Part shown: positions 33,565-42,986 of the stretch, piece after piece | Layout: each line of letters starts with the position of its first letter | Position numbering within the stretch: position 1 is the stretch's first letter | Source of the DNA: Bauldia sp965232525 | GTDB lineage: Bacteria; Pseudomonadota; Alphaproteobacteria; Rhizobiales; Kaistiaceae | Assembly (NCBI RefSeq): GCF_965232525.1 | Contig: NZ_OZ246980.1 | Span: 3,100,001-3,164,000 of the forward strand | Direction: 5' to 3' | Length of the DNA stretch: 64,000 nt | Program-made: the position numbers and the translations under genes | The notes under the pieces: model-generated | The model's input: only the letters and a program-made list of their open reading frames with translations | Database searches by the model: none | What the model was told of the DNA's origin: nothing

Positions 33565-34344
33565 ATGATCGTCGACAGCCACTGTCATCTCGACTTTCCG
33601 GACTTCGACGCCGAGCGCGACGCGGTCGTTCAGCGTGCACAGGATGCCGGCGTCGAGACCATGTTGACCATCTCGACGCGGGTCCGGAACTTCGCGAAGC
33701 TGAAGGAGCTGACGGCGGCGTACGATCGCGTCTTCTGTTCGATCGGGACCCATCCGCATAACGCGGCGGAGGAGCCCGATGTCACGGTTGACAATCTGAC
33801 GGCAATCGCCACGGAGCCGAAAGTGGTCGCGATCGGCGAGGCTGGTCTTGACTACCACTACGACAACGCCCCGCGAGAGGCTCAGCGCGAGTCGTTCCGG
33901 CGGCACATCGCAGCCGCGCGGGAAACCGGCCTGCCGCTGGTGATCCATGCCCGAGACGCGGACGATGATATCGCGGCGATCCTGGAAGCGGAGATGGAGG
34001 AGGGGCCATTCGACGCGATCCTCCACTGTTTCTCCTCCGGGCGAGACCTCGCCCTGACCGGTATTCGCCTCGGGCTGCATGTGTCGTTCTCCGGCATCCT
34101 GACCTTCAAACGCTCGGACGCCTTGCGTGCGCTTGCTGCTGAGTTGCCGCTGGACCGTCTCTTCGTAGAAACCGATGCGCCGTATCTGGCGCCAACACCT
34201 CATCGCGGTCATCGCAACGAACCGGCTTATGTGGTTGAAACGGCAAAGGTCTTGGCTGAAGCCAGGGGCCTGTCACAGGAAGCCCTGGCGGAAGCGACGA
34301 CGAACAATTTCTATCGTCTTTTCAAGAAGATCGACCGACCTTAA
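33565..34344 (+). CDS. TatD family metal-dependent hydrolase (putative deoxyribonuclease)
   Basis: A 259-residue TIM-barrel metallohydrolase. Metal ligands are visible in DSHCHLDFPDF (HxH near residues 5-7), GEAGLDYHYD near 93, LVIHARDAD near 129, HCFSSG near 155 and ETDAPYLAP near 203. TatD proteins act as DNases or related phosphoesterases. The ATG at 33565 is used, because the longer frame starting at 33523 reads back into metG. Position between metG and the MBL-fold gene is conserved in many proteobacteria. Confidence 0.94.
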   Translation: MIVDSHCHLDFPDFDAERDAVVQRAQDAGVETMLTISTRVRNFAKLKELTAAYDRVFCSIGTHPHNAAEEPDVTVDNLTAIATEPKVVAIGEAGLDYHYDNAPREAQRESFRRHIAAARETGLPLVIHARDADDDIAAILEAEMEEGPFDAILHCFSSGRDLALTGIRLGLHVSFSGILTFKRSDALRALAAELPLDRLFVETDAPYLAPTPHRGHRNEPAYVVETAKVLAEARGLSQEALAEATTNNFYRLFKKIDRP

Positions 34345-34347
34345 GCC

Positions 34348-35169
34348 ATGCGACTTCAGGTGACCATTCTTGGCTGTGGGTCGTCACCAGGCGTGCCGCG
34401 CATCGGAAACGACTGGGGCGTCTGCGATCCGGCTGAGCCGCGCAATCGACGGCGCCGGTGTGCGCTGCTGGTTGAACAGTTCAACGACGGTCCCGAGCCG
34501 ACCCGGGTCCTGGTCGATACCGGCCCGGATATGCGCGAGCAGTTGCTTGATGCCCAGGTCGGTCGGATCGACGCTGTCGTTTACACCCATGCCCACGCCG
34601 ATCATCTTCACGGCATCGATGATCTCCGGGCGTTCTGGCTAAACGCGCGGCAGCTTGTTCGCCTGTATGCCGATGCGCCGACCGCTAGCCGGATCAAGGA
34701 GGCTTTCAGTTATTGCTTCGAGAGCGCGGCAAATGGCCTGTATCCGCCGATTCTGGAGCTCGACACCATCGTAGCTGGCGAGCTGTTCACGGCTTCCGGT
34801 CCCGGCGGCGCGATCGACGTCGAACCGATCGCTCAGAACCACGGGCCTGGAACCTCCGTGGGTTTCCGGTTCGGGCCGATTGCGTATTCCTGCGATGTCA
34901 GTGCACTGCCGGATGACAGTGTCTCGCGTCTTCAGGGTCTCGACACGTGGATTGTCGGCGCGCTGCGACGCGAGCCGCATCCGAGTCATTTCACCGTCGA
35001 TCAGGCCCTGGACTGGATCGGCCGCGTCGCGCCTAAGCGCGCCGTCTTGACCCACATGCACAACGACCTTGACTATCGAACCTTGCGCGACGAACTGCCG
35101 GATCACGTCGAGCCCGGATACGATGGGATGCGGATCACCGCAGAGATACAGGATCAGAAAGTTCCATAA
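34348..35169 (+). CDS. MBL-fold metallohydrolase, PhnP-like phosphodiesterase family
   Basis: A 273-residue metallo-beta-lactamase-fold protein. It opens with the family motif VTILGCGSSPGVPRIGNDWG, followed by the zinc-binding THAHADHLHG near residue 77, a histidine in AQNHGPGTSVGFRFG, the YSCDVSALPD aspartate and a C-terminal THMHNDLDY. This is the pattern of PhnP/phosphoribosyl cyclic phosphodiesterase-type proteins found beside tatD. No phosphonate genes are present, so the substrate is uncertain. It starts four bases after the tatD stop. Confidence 0.9.
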   Translation: MRLQVTILGCGSSPGVPRIGNDWGVCDPAEPRNRRRRCALLVEQFNDGPEPTRVLVDTGPDMREQLLDAQVGRIDAVVYTHAHADHLHGIDDLRAFWLNARQLVRLYADAPTASRIKEAFSYCFESAANGLYPPILELDTIVAGELFTASGPGGAIDVEPIAQNHGPGTSVGFRFGPIAYSCDVSALPDDSVSRLQGLDTWIVGALRREPHPSHFTVDQALDWIGRVAPKRAVLTHMHNDLDYRTLRDELPDHVEPGYDGMRITAEIQDQKVP

Positions 35170-35265
35170 TATAGATTATGCGACTTACGTTGGAGGCTGG
35201 GCGTTGGGGCCCTGGTTACGCTCGAGAATGTTCTGAATCCGCTCGGACAAGGAAGGACGGCAGGT

Positions 35266-36090
35266 ATGAAGCCATCGCGTGATATCGGCGGACTGATCGA
35301 GATCATGGCCGCCCTTCGCGACCCGGAGAGCGGCTGTCCGTGGGATGTGGAGCAGACGTTCACGTCGATCGCGCCGTACACCATCGAAGAAGCCTATGAA
35401 GTGGCCGAGGCGATCGCGCGCGGCGATCTGACGGATCTGCGCGACGAGCTCGGCGACCTCCTCCTCCAGGTCGTTTACCACGCCCGTATGGCAGAGGAAG
35501 CGGACGCGTTCGATTTCGCCGATGTGGTCGAGGCGATCGCGGCGAAGATGGTCCGCCGTCATCCCCACGTCTTCGGCGACGCGGACGCGCGCGCTGCGGG
35601 TCAGGCCAAAGGCATGTGGGACGCGATCAAGGCGGAGGAGAAGCGGCAGCGTGCCGAACGGCGTGGAGCCGGCGGAGAGAACGAGCAGACGGGTGTTTTG
35701 AGCGAAGTTCCTAGGGGCCTGCCGCCGCTGCAGCGTTCGGTTCGGCTGCAAACGAAGGCAGCAGGCGTCGGCTTTGACTGGGATGACGTTGGTGCGGTGT
35801 TGTCGAAACTGCGCGAGGAGCTCGATGAAGTCGAACACGAGCTCGACGCGGGCGCTGGCGTGGACCGCCTCACGGATGAGGTCGGCGACGTGTTCTTTGC
35901 GGTCGCCAATCTGTCGCGGCACCTCGGCATCGACTCCGAACAGGCTTTGGCCGGAGCGAATGCCAAGTTCGAGCGGCGCTTTGCGGCGATCGAGGCCGGC
36001 CTGGCCAAGGACGGCCGGACGCCAAGCACTGCGACGCTGGAGGAGATGGAAGCGTACTGGCAGGCGGCGAAAGCGGCCGAGGTCGACTAA
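35266..36090 (+). CDS. mazG: nucleoside triphosphate pyrophosphohydrolase
   Basis: A 274-residue all-alpha NTP pyrophosphatase that removes noncanonical nucleotides and lowers (d)NTP pools. Two MazG repeats are visible. The first has CPWDVEQTF near residue 25 and metal-binding TIEEAYEVAEAI with LRDELGDLLLQVVYHA near 38-70. The second has GFDWDDVGAVLSKLREELDEVEHEL near 167 and DEVGDVFFAVANLSRHL near 202. Length is standard. The 96-base gap before it holds a small AT-rich palindrome (CATAAT-ATAG-ATTATG, 35165-35180) that may be part of its promoter. The stop is three bases from the convergent hflX stop. Confidence 0.96.
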   Translation: MKPSRDIGGLIEIMAALRDPESGCPWDVEQTFTSIAPYTIEEAYEVAEAIARGDLTDLRDELGDLLLQVVYHARMAEEADAFDFADVVEAIAAKMVRRHPHVFGDADARAAGQAKGMWDAIKAEEKRQRAERRGAGGENEQTGVLSEVPRGLPPLQRSVRLQTKAAGVGFDWDDVGAVLSKLREELDEVEHELDAGAGVDRLTDEVGDVFFAVANLSRHLGIDSEQALAGANAKFERRFAAIEAGLAKDGRTPSTATLEEMEAYWQAAKAAEVD

Positions 36091-36092
36091 CT

Positions 36093-37499
36093 TCAGGCGT
36101 CCAGGGTCGCGGCCGGCTGTTCCGAGCGCGAAACGACGTGGGCTCGGTTGAAGGCTTCGGCGAACGGCTTCAGTGACGATGGCCGAACCCGAACGCGGGC
36201 CAGCACCGTGCCATCCGGCCGATCTTCGCGATGGACCACGTCGCCGAACGCATAGAGCCGGTGCAGCCGGGCGGTTTCATCGGCGGCAATTTCTACATCG
36301 TAGACGGTGCTGGTCGCGGTGATGCGGTCTTCGATGACGTCCAGAAGGTCGGGCAGCCCCTCGCCTGAGATGGCCGAGACGGATACCACCGTCGGCCCAG
36401 CGGCGCCCTCGCCCAGTGAATGGGCGACGCGGCGTGGCGGTTGTTGGTCGGGCGGCAACAGGTCGATCTTGTTCCAGACCTCGATGACGCGATCTGCATC
36501 CTTGACGTCCACATCCAGGTCAGCGAGCACCGACGCAACATCCGCCGCCTGTGCCTCGGTTTCAGCGTCGGCGATGTCGCGCACATGAAGGATCAGGTCA
36601 GCTTCCGAGACCTCCTCCAGGGTGGCGCGAAACGCGGCAACCAGCGATGTGGGCAGATCGGCGACGAACCCGACCGTGTCGGACAGGACGACATTCGCGC
36701 CATCAGGCAGCGACAGCCGGCGCAACGTCGGGTCCAACGTGGCGAACAGCTTGTCTTGAGAAAGAACGGCGGACTCGGTCAGAGCGTTGAACAAGGTCGA
36801 CTTGCCGGCGTTGGTGTATCCGACCAGCGCCACTAAAGGCGTCTCGGATCGCTGGCGCGTCCGGCGTTGGAGCCGTCGGCGTGTTGAGACCGCTGCCAGC
36901 TCGACCTTGATGCGATCGATCCGTTCCGCAAGCGCGCGCCGGTCAGCCTCGATCTGCGTCTCACCGGGGCCGCCGAGGAAGCCGAAACCGCCGCGCTGGC
37001 GCTCAAGGTGGGTCCAGCTGCGAACCAATCGGCTCCGCTGATAGGTCAGATGGGCGAGTTCCACCTGCAACCGCCCTTCCCGCGTCTGAGCGCGTTCGCC
37101 GAAGATTTCGAGTATGAGCCCCGTGCGATCGATCACCTTCGAGTGCCAGGCCTTCTCGAGATTCCGCTGCTGGATGGGCGACAGCGGGTGATCGACGACG
37201 ACCAACTTGATCGCCTCGGCGCGAATCTGCGCGGCGACTTCCTCGACCTTCCCGCTTCCGAAAAGCGTACCCGGACGTGGCGTCGTCAAAGGCGTGGCGA
37301 GCGCGTCGACCACCTTGAGATTGATCGCCCGCGCGAGGCCAACCGCCTCCGCGATCTGCGCGTCTTTGCTCCGGGGCGGTGTCTCATGGTTTCGCGGCGC
37401 ACGTGAAACCGGCACGAGAACGAGCGTCCGCAGCCCGACGCCTGGCTCCGTGCCGTTGCTTCCCGCCCCGCGAGGCCCCTGCCCGTTCGTAGCGGTCAC
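36093..37499 (-). CDS. hflX: GTPase HflX
   Basis: A 468-residue ribosome-associated GTPase that splits stalled ribosomes under stress. The N-terminal HflX domain includes DHPLSPIQQRNLEKAW near residue 100 and the GFLGGPGETQIEADRR coiled region near 172. The G domain has the P-loop GYTNAGKSTLFN near 226, DTVGFVADLP (G3) near 274 and NKID (G4) near 343. The C-terminal extension is longer than in E. coli. The GTG start overlaps the end of hfq by four bases, the classical hfq-hflX pairing. Confidence 0.96.
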   Translation of the reverse strand: MTATNGQGPRGAGSNGTEPGVGLRTLVLVPVSRAPRNHETPPRSKDAQIAEAVGLARAINLKVVDALATPLTTPRPGTLFGSGKVEEVAAQIRAEAIKLVVVDHPLSPIQQRNLEKAWHSKVIDRTGLILEIFGERAQTREGRLQVELAHLTYQRSRLVRSWTHLERQRGGFGFLGGPGETQIEADRRALAERIDRIKVELAAVSTRRRLQRRTRQRSETPLVALVGYTNAGKSTLFNALTESAVLSQDKLFATLDPTLRRLSLPDGANVVLSDTVGFVADLPTSLVAAFRATLEEVSEADLILHVRDIADAETEAQAADVASVLADLDVDVKDADRVIEVWNKIDLLPPDQQPPRRVAHSLGEGAAGPTVVSVSAISGEGLPDLLDVIEDRITATSTVYDVEIAADETARLHRLYAFGDVVHREDRPDGTVLARVRVRPSSLKPFAEAFNRAHVVSRSEQPAATLDA

Positions 37500-37750
37500 G
37501 ACGAGGCGTCAGCCTCCTCTTGGGATGGATCGAACAGCTGCACGGGCGCGCCCGGCATGATCGTCGAAATCGCGTGTTTGTAGACGAGCTGCGAATGGCC
37601 GTCCCGACGCAGCAGCACACAGAAGTTATCAAACCATGTGACGATGCCCTGGAGCTTCACGCCGTTGACGAGAAAAATCGTCAGTGGTGTCTTGTTCTTA
37701 CGAACATGGTTCAGGAAGGTATCTTGCAGATTTTGAGCGCGGTCTGGCAT
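37496..37750 (-). CDS. hfq: RNA chaperone Hfq
   Basis: An 84-residue Sm-like protein forming a hexameric ring that pairs small RNAs with mRNAs. Sm1 (VNGVKLQGIVTWFDNFCVLL, residues 28-47) and Sm2 (YKHAISTIMP, near 59-68) are complete, and the distal-face LQDTFLNHVRK start is present. The C-terminal tail is short, as in most alphaproteobacteria. It overlaps hflX by four bases and follows dat with a 111-base spacer that probably carries its promoter. Confidence 0.98.
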   Translation of the reverse strand: MPDRAQNLQDTFLNHVRKNKTPLTIFLVNGVKLQGIVTWFDNFCVLLRRDGHSQLVYKHAISTIMPGAPVQLFDPSQEEADASS

Positions 37751-37861
37751 CGTTCGTCTCTTTTTTGGGGCATGCTCGCGATGAGCGTAAACCCGTCGGG
37801 CCTACACGGAACTGAGTCAGTTCATCCTACGGCTAATGGCCACATCATCACCTAGGAATTT

Positions 37862-38743
37862 TTACGGCGCAAAGGAAGACCAGAGCGTGGCGATTTGGGC
37901 ATTATCATGGAAAATCGCCCTTAATCTCGTGGCTACGGGGCCGGGTCTGCCGTTTCCAACAGGCTTATCGTCGATCCGGACGACGGGCATCACCACCACG
38001 GAAGAGCCCGTGAGGAAAACCTCGCGCGCGTGACAGGCTTCATCGACCGTGAACCGGCGCTCTTTTGTCTTGATGCCCTCCGACTCGGCTATCCGGAGGA
38101 TTGTTCCGCGCGTGATCCCGCGCAGAATTCCGTGATCTGCTGGTCGCGTGATCAGCGTGCCGTCCTCGGTCACAATCCAGACATTGGTCGCGGCGCCTTC
38201 GGTGATGAAGCCGTCGCGATCAACAAAGAGCGCTTCGAACGATCCGGCCTCGATCGCGCTCTGACGCGCCAGAGCGTTCGGCAACAGACCAACTGTCTTG
38301 ATATCGACCCGGCCCCAGCGATTATCCGGCAGGGTTACGACGGATACGCCGTCTCGGCTTCGTTGTTCGCCCCCGTCGCGGTCGATCGCATGCGCGGTGA
38401 GGACAAGGCCCGGCTTCGTATCTGGCGGCGGGAAGGCGTGTCGCCGCGGCGCGACGCCTCGGGTGACCTGAACGTAGACGATACCGTCGACAATGCGGTT
38501 TCGTTTGATGATTTCACGCAGCAGGACGCCGAGAGCCGGCAGCGACATCGGCTCGGCCATGCGCAGCTCCGACAGCGAGCGTCGCAATCTGGCGAGGTGT
38601 GCCGCCTCGTCGATGAGGCGCCCGTTCCGCACCTCGCACACTTCGTAGACCGCGTCGGCGAATTGGAAACCGCGATCCTCGATATGAACCATGGCTTGGC
38701 GGTGCGGCACGTACCGCCCGTTGACATATGCAATACGGGACAT
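37862..38743 (-). CDS. dat: D-amino-acid transaminase (PLP fold type IV)
   Basis: A 293-residue class IV aminotransferase interconverting D-alanine and D-glutamate with their keto acids. FQFADAVYEVCEVRNG near residues 26-41 and the PLP-lysine in VDIKTVGLLPN near 150 are diagnostic, as are the EGAATNVWIV and GILRGITRGTIL segments. Branched-chain aminotransferases share the fold, but the VYVQVTRGVAPRRHAFP stretch favours D-amino-acid transaminase. It starts two bases after the trkH stop, in the conserved ntr-trk-dat-hfq order. Confidence 0.9.
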   Translation of the reverse strand: MSRIAYVNGRYVPHRQAMVHIEDRGFQFADAVYEVCEVRNGRLIDEAAHLARLRRSLSELRMAEPMSLPALGVLLREIIKRNRIVDGIVYVQVTRGVAPRRHAFPPPDTKPGLVLTAHAIDRDGGEQRSRDGVSVVTLPDNRWGRVDIKTVGLLPNALARQSAIEAGSFEALFVDRDGFITEGAATNVWIVTEDGTLITRPADHGILRGITRGTILRIAESEGIKTKERRFTVDEACHAREVFLTGSSVVVMPVVRIDDKPVGNGRPGPVATRLRAIFHDNAQIATLWSSFAP

Positions 38744-38745
38744 GT

Positions 38746-40194
38746 TCAGGATCGCCAGTAGGACAGGTTGAGGGCACCCAGCAGGACAAGAACCTCCAGC
38801 CGCCCGAGAATCATCGTGAAGGCCATGACAAGCTTAGCGGTGTCTCCGAAATCGGCGAAGGGCGGCCAGGCATCTGCGCCTGGCCAGCCCGGACCATACA
38901 GCGGACCGATGTTTGAAAACGCAGCAATTGCCGCAGTAAGCGCGCCGTCGAATGCCGGCTCGGTGGTGGCGATCAGCAGCGAAGCGGCCACTACGGTCAG
39001 TAACGCGACGACGATGCCGCTCAAGATCGATTTCATCCGTTCGATGCTGTAGGGCGCGCCCCCGAAGCGCGCGCGGCGGACACTATGCGGATAAACCAGG
39101 CGTTGCAGCTCTTGGGAGCAGAGCGTGAACAGGCCGCCCATCCGGTGGTATTTCAGTCCGCCTGCCGTGGAGATTGTTCCCGCGCCCACGAGCGCGACCA
39201 GGAAAACGATCGGCTCGCCCACGGCGGCGAGGCCTTCAGGCCGGGTGATGAATCCGGTCGTGCTCACGAGGGAGATCCCGGTGAAGAGACCGTCGCGCAA
39301 TGCAGAGAGTGTCGTTTCGCCTCCGGCGGATGTCGCGAACGAAGCCGCATAGAGCCCGCCGACTAAGATCGAGACGCCGATCACCCAATAGCTTTCCCGA
39401 TGGCGCCGGACCAGTGGCCATCGGCCCTCCCACACCATCCTGTGCCACACGATGCTCGTGGCCCCGATGAGCATGAACACTGCAACAACCGCTTCGGCAA
39501 ACGGCGAGCCATAGTCGGCAAACGTCCCATTGATGGGCATGAAGCCGCCGGTGGAGACCGTCGACAGCGCGATGCATATGGCATCGAAGGGCGGCAGGTC
39601 GCTGGCCAGAAGCAACACCACGCAAGCAAGCGTTACGGCCAGATAGGCGCCGGTGACCTGTCTCAGCGTTCCCAGCAGTCGCGTCGACCGGCCGTCGGTG
39701 CTCGTGACGAGCGCGACCTGCTGTCCCGAAAGGCCGCCCAGTCCGCTTGGCGCGATCACGGTGACGATTGTTATCAACGTCATCAGACCGCCGAGCCATT
39801 GCAACTGCGCGCGGAAAAACACGCCGCTGAGACCGATCGGCTCAAGGCTTTCCAGGGCTGAAGCGCCCGTTGTCGTGTAACCCGAGACGGCTTCGAACAA
39901 TCCCGTCACATAGTCGGTGCCGGCGGTTCGCATGATCGGGATAGCGGCGACCAGCGGAGGAACGATCCAGATGGTCAGGATGAGGACGAAGCTGGAGACC
40001 CGGTCGAGGGCACTCGCTCGGCCCCGAAGGGCGAAATAGATAGCGCCCGAGAAAAAGCCGATCAGGCTGGCCACGACGAGGTAGACCGTGGCCTGACGGA
40101 CCTCCCCGGCGGCAAAACCAATGGCGGCCGGCAGGAACAGGGCGAGCGCGAGGCCACCGAGCGTTTGCGCCAGCAGGTAAAGGACGCCGATCAT
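38746..40194 (-). CDS. trkH: Trk-type potassium uptake protein, membrane subunit
   Basis: A 482-residue inner-membrane potassium channel-like transporter. Four pore-loop repeats are visible, for example YTTTGASALE near residue 107, ALSTVSTGGFMP near 212, GISLVSTTGF near 307, and AFSNIGPLYGPG near 438, each with the conserved selectivity-filter glycine. Around ten hydrophobic segments are present. TrkH works with the cytoplasmic NAD-binding TrkA ring. In this genome trkA lies directly upstream and is frameshifted, so the system may be unregulated or inactive. Confidence 0.95.
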   Translation of the reverse strand: MIGVLYLLAQTLGGLALALFLPAAIGFAAGEVRQATVYLVVASLIGFFSGAIYFALRGRASALDRVSSFVLILTIWIVPPLVAAIPIMRTAGTDYVTGLFEAVSGYTTTGASALESLEPIGLSGVFFRAQLQWLGGLMTLITIVTVIAPSGLGGLSGQQVALVTSTDGRSTRLLGTLRQVTGAYLAVTLACVVLLLASDLPPFDAICIALSTVSTGGFMPINGTFADYGSPFAEAVVAVFMLIGATSIVWHRMVWEGRWPLVRRHRESYWVIGVSILVGGLYAASFATSAGGETTLSALRDGLFTGISLVSTTGFITRPEGLAAVGEPIVFLVALVGAGTISTAGGLKYHRMGGLFTLCSQELQRLVYPHSVRRARFGGAPYSIERMKSILSGIVVALLTVVAASLLIATTEPAFDGALTAAIAAFSNIGPLYGPGWPGADAWPPFADFGDTAKLVMAFTMILGRLEVLVLLGALNLSYWRS

Positions 40195-40202
40195 GGGCGC
40201 GA

Positions 40203-41578
40203 TCAGAAGAACTCGAGACTGACGCGGAACATCTGCTCGACCTGGCGAACGCGCTCCGCGGTGGCAAAGATGATCACGTGATCTTTGGCGATGATTTCGG
40301 TGTCGCCGCTCGGCACCTTGACCGAATCCCCACGAACGATGGCGCCGATACGAATGCCATCCGGCAGATCGAGATCACGCAGCGCCTTTCCGACGAGTGG
40401 CGACGTCTCCAGCGCCTCGGCCTCGATGACTTCCGCCAAACCGTTTTCGACGGTGTGGACCCCGCGAATGCGCCCTCGTCGAACATGCTGGAGGATCGTC
40501 GAGATCGTCACCGATCGCGGGTTGACCGTCGCGTCGATTCCAAGCGTTCCCGCGAACGCGGGGTACGAGCGGTTGTTGATCAGCGCCATGTTGCTGGCGG
40601 CGCCAAGGCGTTTCCCCATGACGCAGGTCAGGATGTTCACCTCGTCATCGTTGGTCAGCCCGACGAGAATGTCGGCGTCCTTCACGTCCGCCTCTTCCAG
40701 CAGTTCCTGATCCAGCGCGTCACCATGCAGCACCACAGTTCGCTTCAGGCGGTCGGCGATGGCGATGGCACGGTTTCGCGATGACTCGATGATCTTGACC
40801 TTGGCGCGGGCGTCGCGCGATTCCAGGGAGTCGGCGACGTAGAAGCCGATATTGCCGCCACCGGCGATGACGACACGGTGGGCCTCGGGTTCTTCGTGAC
40901 CGAAGATGCCGAGGGTGCGACGCACCTGGTCATCCTTGCAGATCACAAAAACACGGTCGCCGACCAGCATAGCATCGGAGGAGCGCGGAACGAACAAGCG
41001 ACCATCCCGGAGGATACCGACCACCACCGCCTGGAGGTCGGGAAACAATTCGGTCAGTTGTTCCAGTGGCGTATCGACGACCGGGCAATCGTCATCGCAG
41101 TCGATCCCCAGGGCGATTACCTTGCCGCCGGCGAAGCGAACCGAGTCGACGGCGCCGGGTGCCTCAAGGCGCCGCAGTACCAGTTCCCCGACTTCGAGTT
41201 CCGGGGAGATGATGACATCGATCGGCAAGTGGTTGGACGAGAACAGATCGGCCCAGTGTGCCTGGAGATAACTCTGCGCGCGGATGCGTGCGATCTGGTC
41301 GGGACGTTGAACAGCGAATGCGCGACCTGACAGGCGACCATGTTGACTTCGTCGTAGAGCGTCACGGCGATGATCATGTCGGCCTGATCACCGCCGGCCT
41401 GCGCGATAACGTCGGGATGTGCGCCGTGCCCGACGAACCCCCTGACATCGAGGGAATCGCGTATCGCCTGAACCAGCGTCTCGGACGTGTCGATGACGGA
41501 GACGTCGTTTTCTTCGGCCGCCAAGCGTTCGGCGATGCCGAAGCCGACTTGGCCGGCGCCGCAAATCACGACTCTCAT
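40203..41578 (-). pseudogene. trkA: trkA, potassium transport regulatory subunit, with a -1 frameshift
   Basis: The two parts together give the full TrkA protein of about 458 residues: two Rossmann RCK-N domains (VVICGAGQVGFGIAERL at the start, VVIAGGGNIGFYVADSL in the middle) and two RCK-C domains. The first frame ends its homology after SLFNVPT, near base 41,300. It resumes one frame over as IARIRAQSYLQAHWADLF, leading into LPIDVIISPELEVGELVL. One base is missing beside 41295-41296, where ACCAGATCGC would read correctly as ACCA-G-ATCGC plus one base. No other defect is seen. It is either a recent mutation or a sequencing error. Confidence 0.88.
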
Positions 41579-41606
41579 GACGGGCCCCCTGCCCTAGCTC
41601 GATCGG

Positions 41607-42974
41607 TCACCCGACGCCGAGTGTCTTCAACTTGCGATGCAACGCCGACCGTTCCATGCCAACAAACTCGGCCGTGCGGGAGATGTTGCCACCGAAACGG
41701 TTCACCTGCGCCGTCAGGTACTCACGCTCGAAAATCTCACGGGCATCGCGCAGTGGCAATGACATAAGGTGCTCGCCGCCGGAACGGCCCGGCGTTGTCG
41801 GCAGCATTTCGCCGATCTCCGCGGGCAGCATCTCGGCGGTCACGGCTTCCGCGGAATCGCCCCGGGCCAGGATCAGCAGCCGCTCGACGTTGTTGCGCAG
41901 CTGACGCAGATTCCCCGGCCAATCGTGTGCTTGCAGGACGGCCATGGCGTCGTCGCCGATCTGTCGCTGCGGCAGACCGGTCGCGCGTGAGATCAGAACC
42001 GCGAAATGCCGAACCAGGTCCGGTATATCGTCGCGACGTTCCGCGAGCGCCGGGACGCGCATTGGCACTACGGCAAGACGATGGAACAGGTCTTCGCGGA
42101 ACTCGCCGTCCGCGATCGCGCTTTCCAGATCGCGAGCGGTCGACGAAATGACCCGAACATCAACCGTGACCTTGGTGGCTCCGCCGACGCGTTGAAAAGA
42201 CTGTTCGACCAGAACCCGCAGGATCTTGTTCTGGGTCTCGCGCGGCATATCGCCAACTTCATCGAGATAGAGCGTGCCGCCGTGTGCCTCCTCCAGAGCG
42301 CCGACCTTACGCGTCGCGCCGTTCAGCGGCTCGGTTCCGAACAGCGCTTCCTCCATCCCATCCGGCGTGATCGTTGCGGCGTTGAGGACCACGAACGGTC
42401 CGGCCGCTCTTTCCGAGAGGCGGTGGATGGTACGCGCAACGAGTTCCTTGCCCGAGCCGGACGGTCCGGAGATCATGATGCGACTGTTCGCCGGCCCGAC
42501 CTTCTCGATGAGCTGGCGCAGATGATTCATGATGGCCGATTGGCCGATCAACTCCGGCGTTTCGCCCGATCGCTCACGAAGCACCTCGACCTCTTTGCGC
42601 AGCTGGGACGCTTCAAGGGCCCGCTCGGCGACGAGCACGAGACGATCGGATTTGAACGGCTTCTCGATGTAGTCGTAGGCGCCGCGCTGGATCGCCGACA
42701 CCGCGGTTTCGATATTGCCGTGGCCGGAGATCATGACGACGGGGAGGTTCGGATGTTCCGCCTTGATTTCGTCGAGCAGCGCCAGGCCGTCGAGACGACT
42801 GCCCTGTAGCCAGATATCCAGGAAGACAAGCGACGGGCGCCGCTGGCCGATTTCGGTCAGCGCGGCATCGGCGTCAGCCGCAGTCCGGGTCCCGTGGCCC
42901 TCATCGGAAAGGATACCGGAGACGATGTCGCGGATATCCGCTTCATCGTCCACAACAAGAATATCAGACACCAT
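41607..42974 (-). CDS. ntrX: two-component response regulator NtrX
   Basis: A 455-residue regulator partnering NtrY. A receiver domain (VVDDEADIRD, phospho-acceptor Asp in LVFLDIWL near residue 53) is followed by an AAA+ domain with P-loop SGPSGSGKE near 169 and a C-terminal Fis-type helix-turn-helix (NISRTAEFVGMERSALHRKLK). The GAFTGA loop that contacts sigma-54 is absent: the segment reads GTEPLNGATRKVGALEEAHGG. This is typical of alphaproteobacterial NtrX and implies that it regulates sigma-70 promoters. Named-family knowledge links it to nitrogen and redox control. Confidence 0.96.
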   Translation of the reverse strand: MVSDILVVDDEADIRDIVSGILSDEGHGTRTAADADAALTEIGQRRPSLVFLDIWLQGSRLDGLALLDEIKAEHPNLPVVMISGHGNIETAVSAIQRGAYDYIEKPFKSDRLVLVAERALEASQLRKEVEVLRERSGETPELIGQSAIMNHLRQLIEKVGPANSRIMISGPSGSGKELVARTIHRLSERAAGPFVVLNAATITPDGMEEALFGTEPLNGATRKVGALEEAHGGTLYLDEVGDMPRETQNKILRVLVEQSFQRVGGATKVTVDVRVISSTARDLESAIADGEFREDLFHRLAVVPMRVPALAERRDDIPDLVRHFAVLISRATGLPQRQIGDDAMAVLQAHDWPGNLRQLRNNVERLLILARGDSAEAVTAEMLPAEIGEMLPTTPGRSGGEHLMSLPLRDAREIFEREYLTAQVNRFGGNISRTAEFVGMERSALHRKLKTLGVG

Positions 42975-42986
42975 CGCCCCCGCCCG

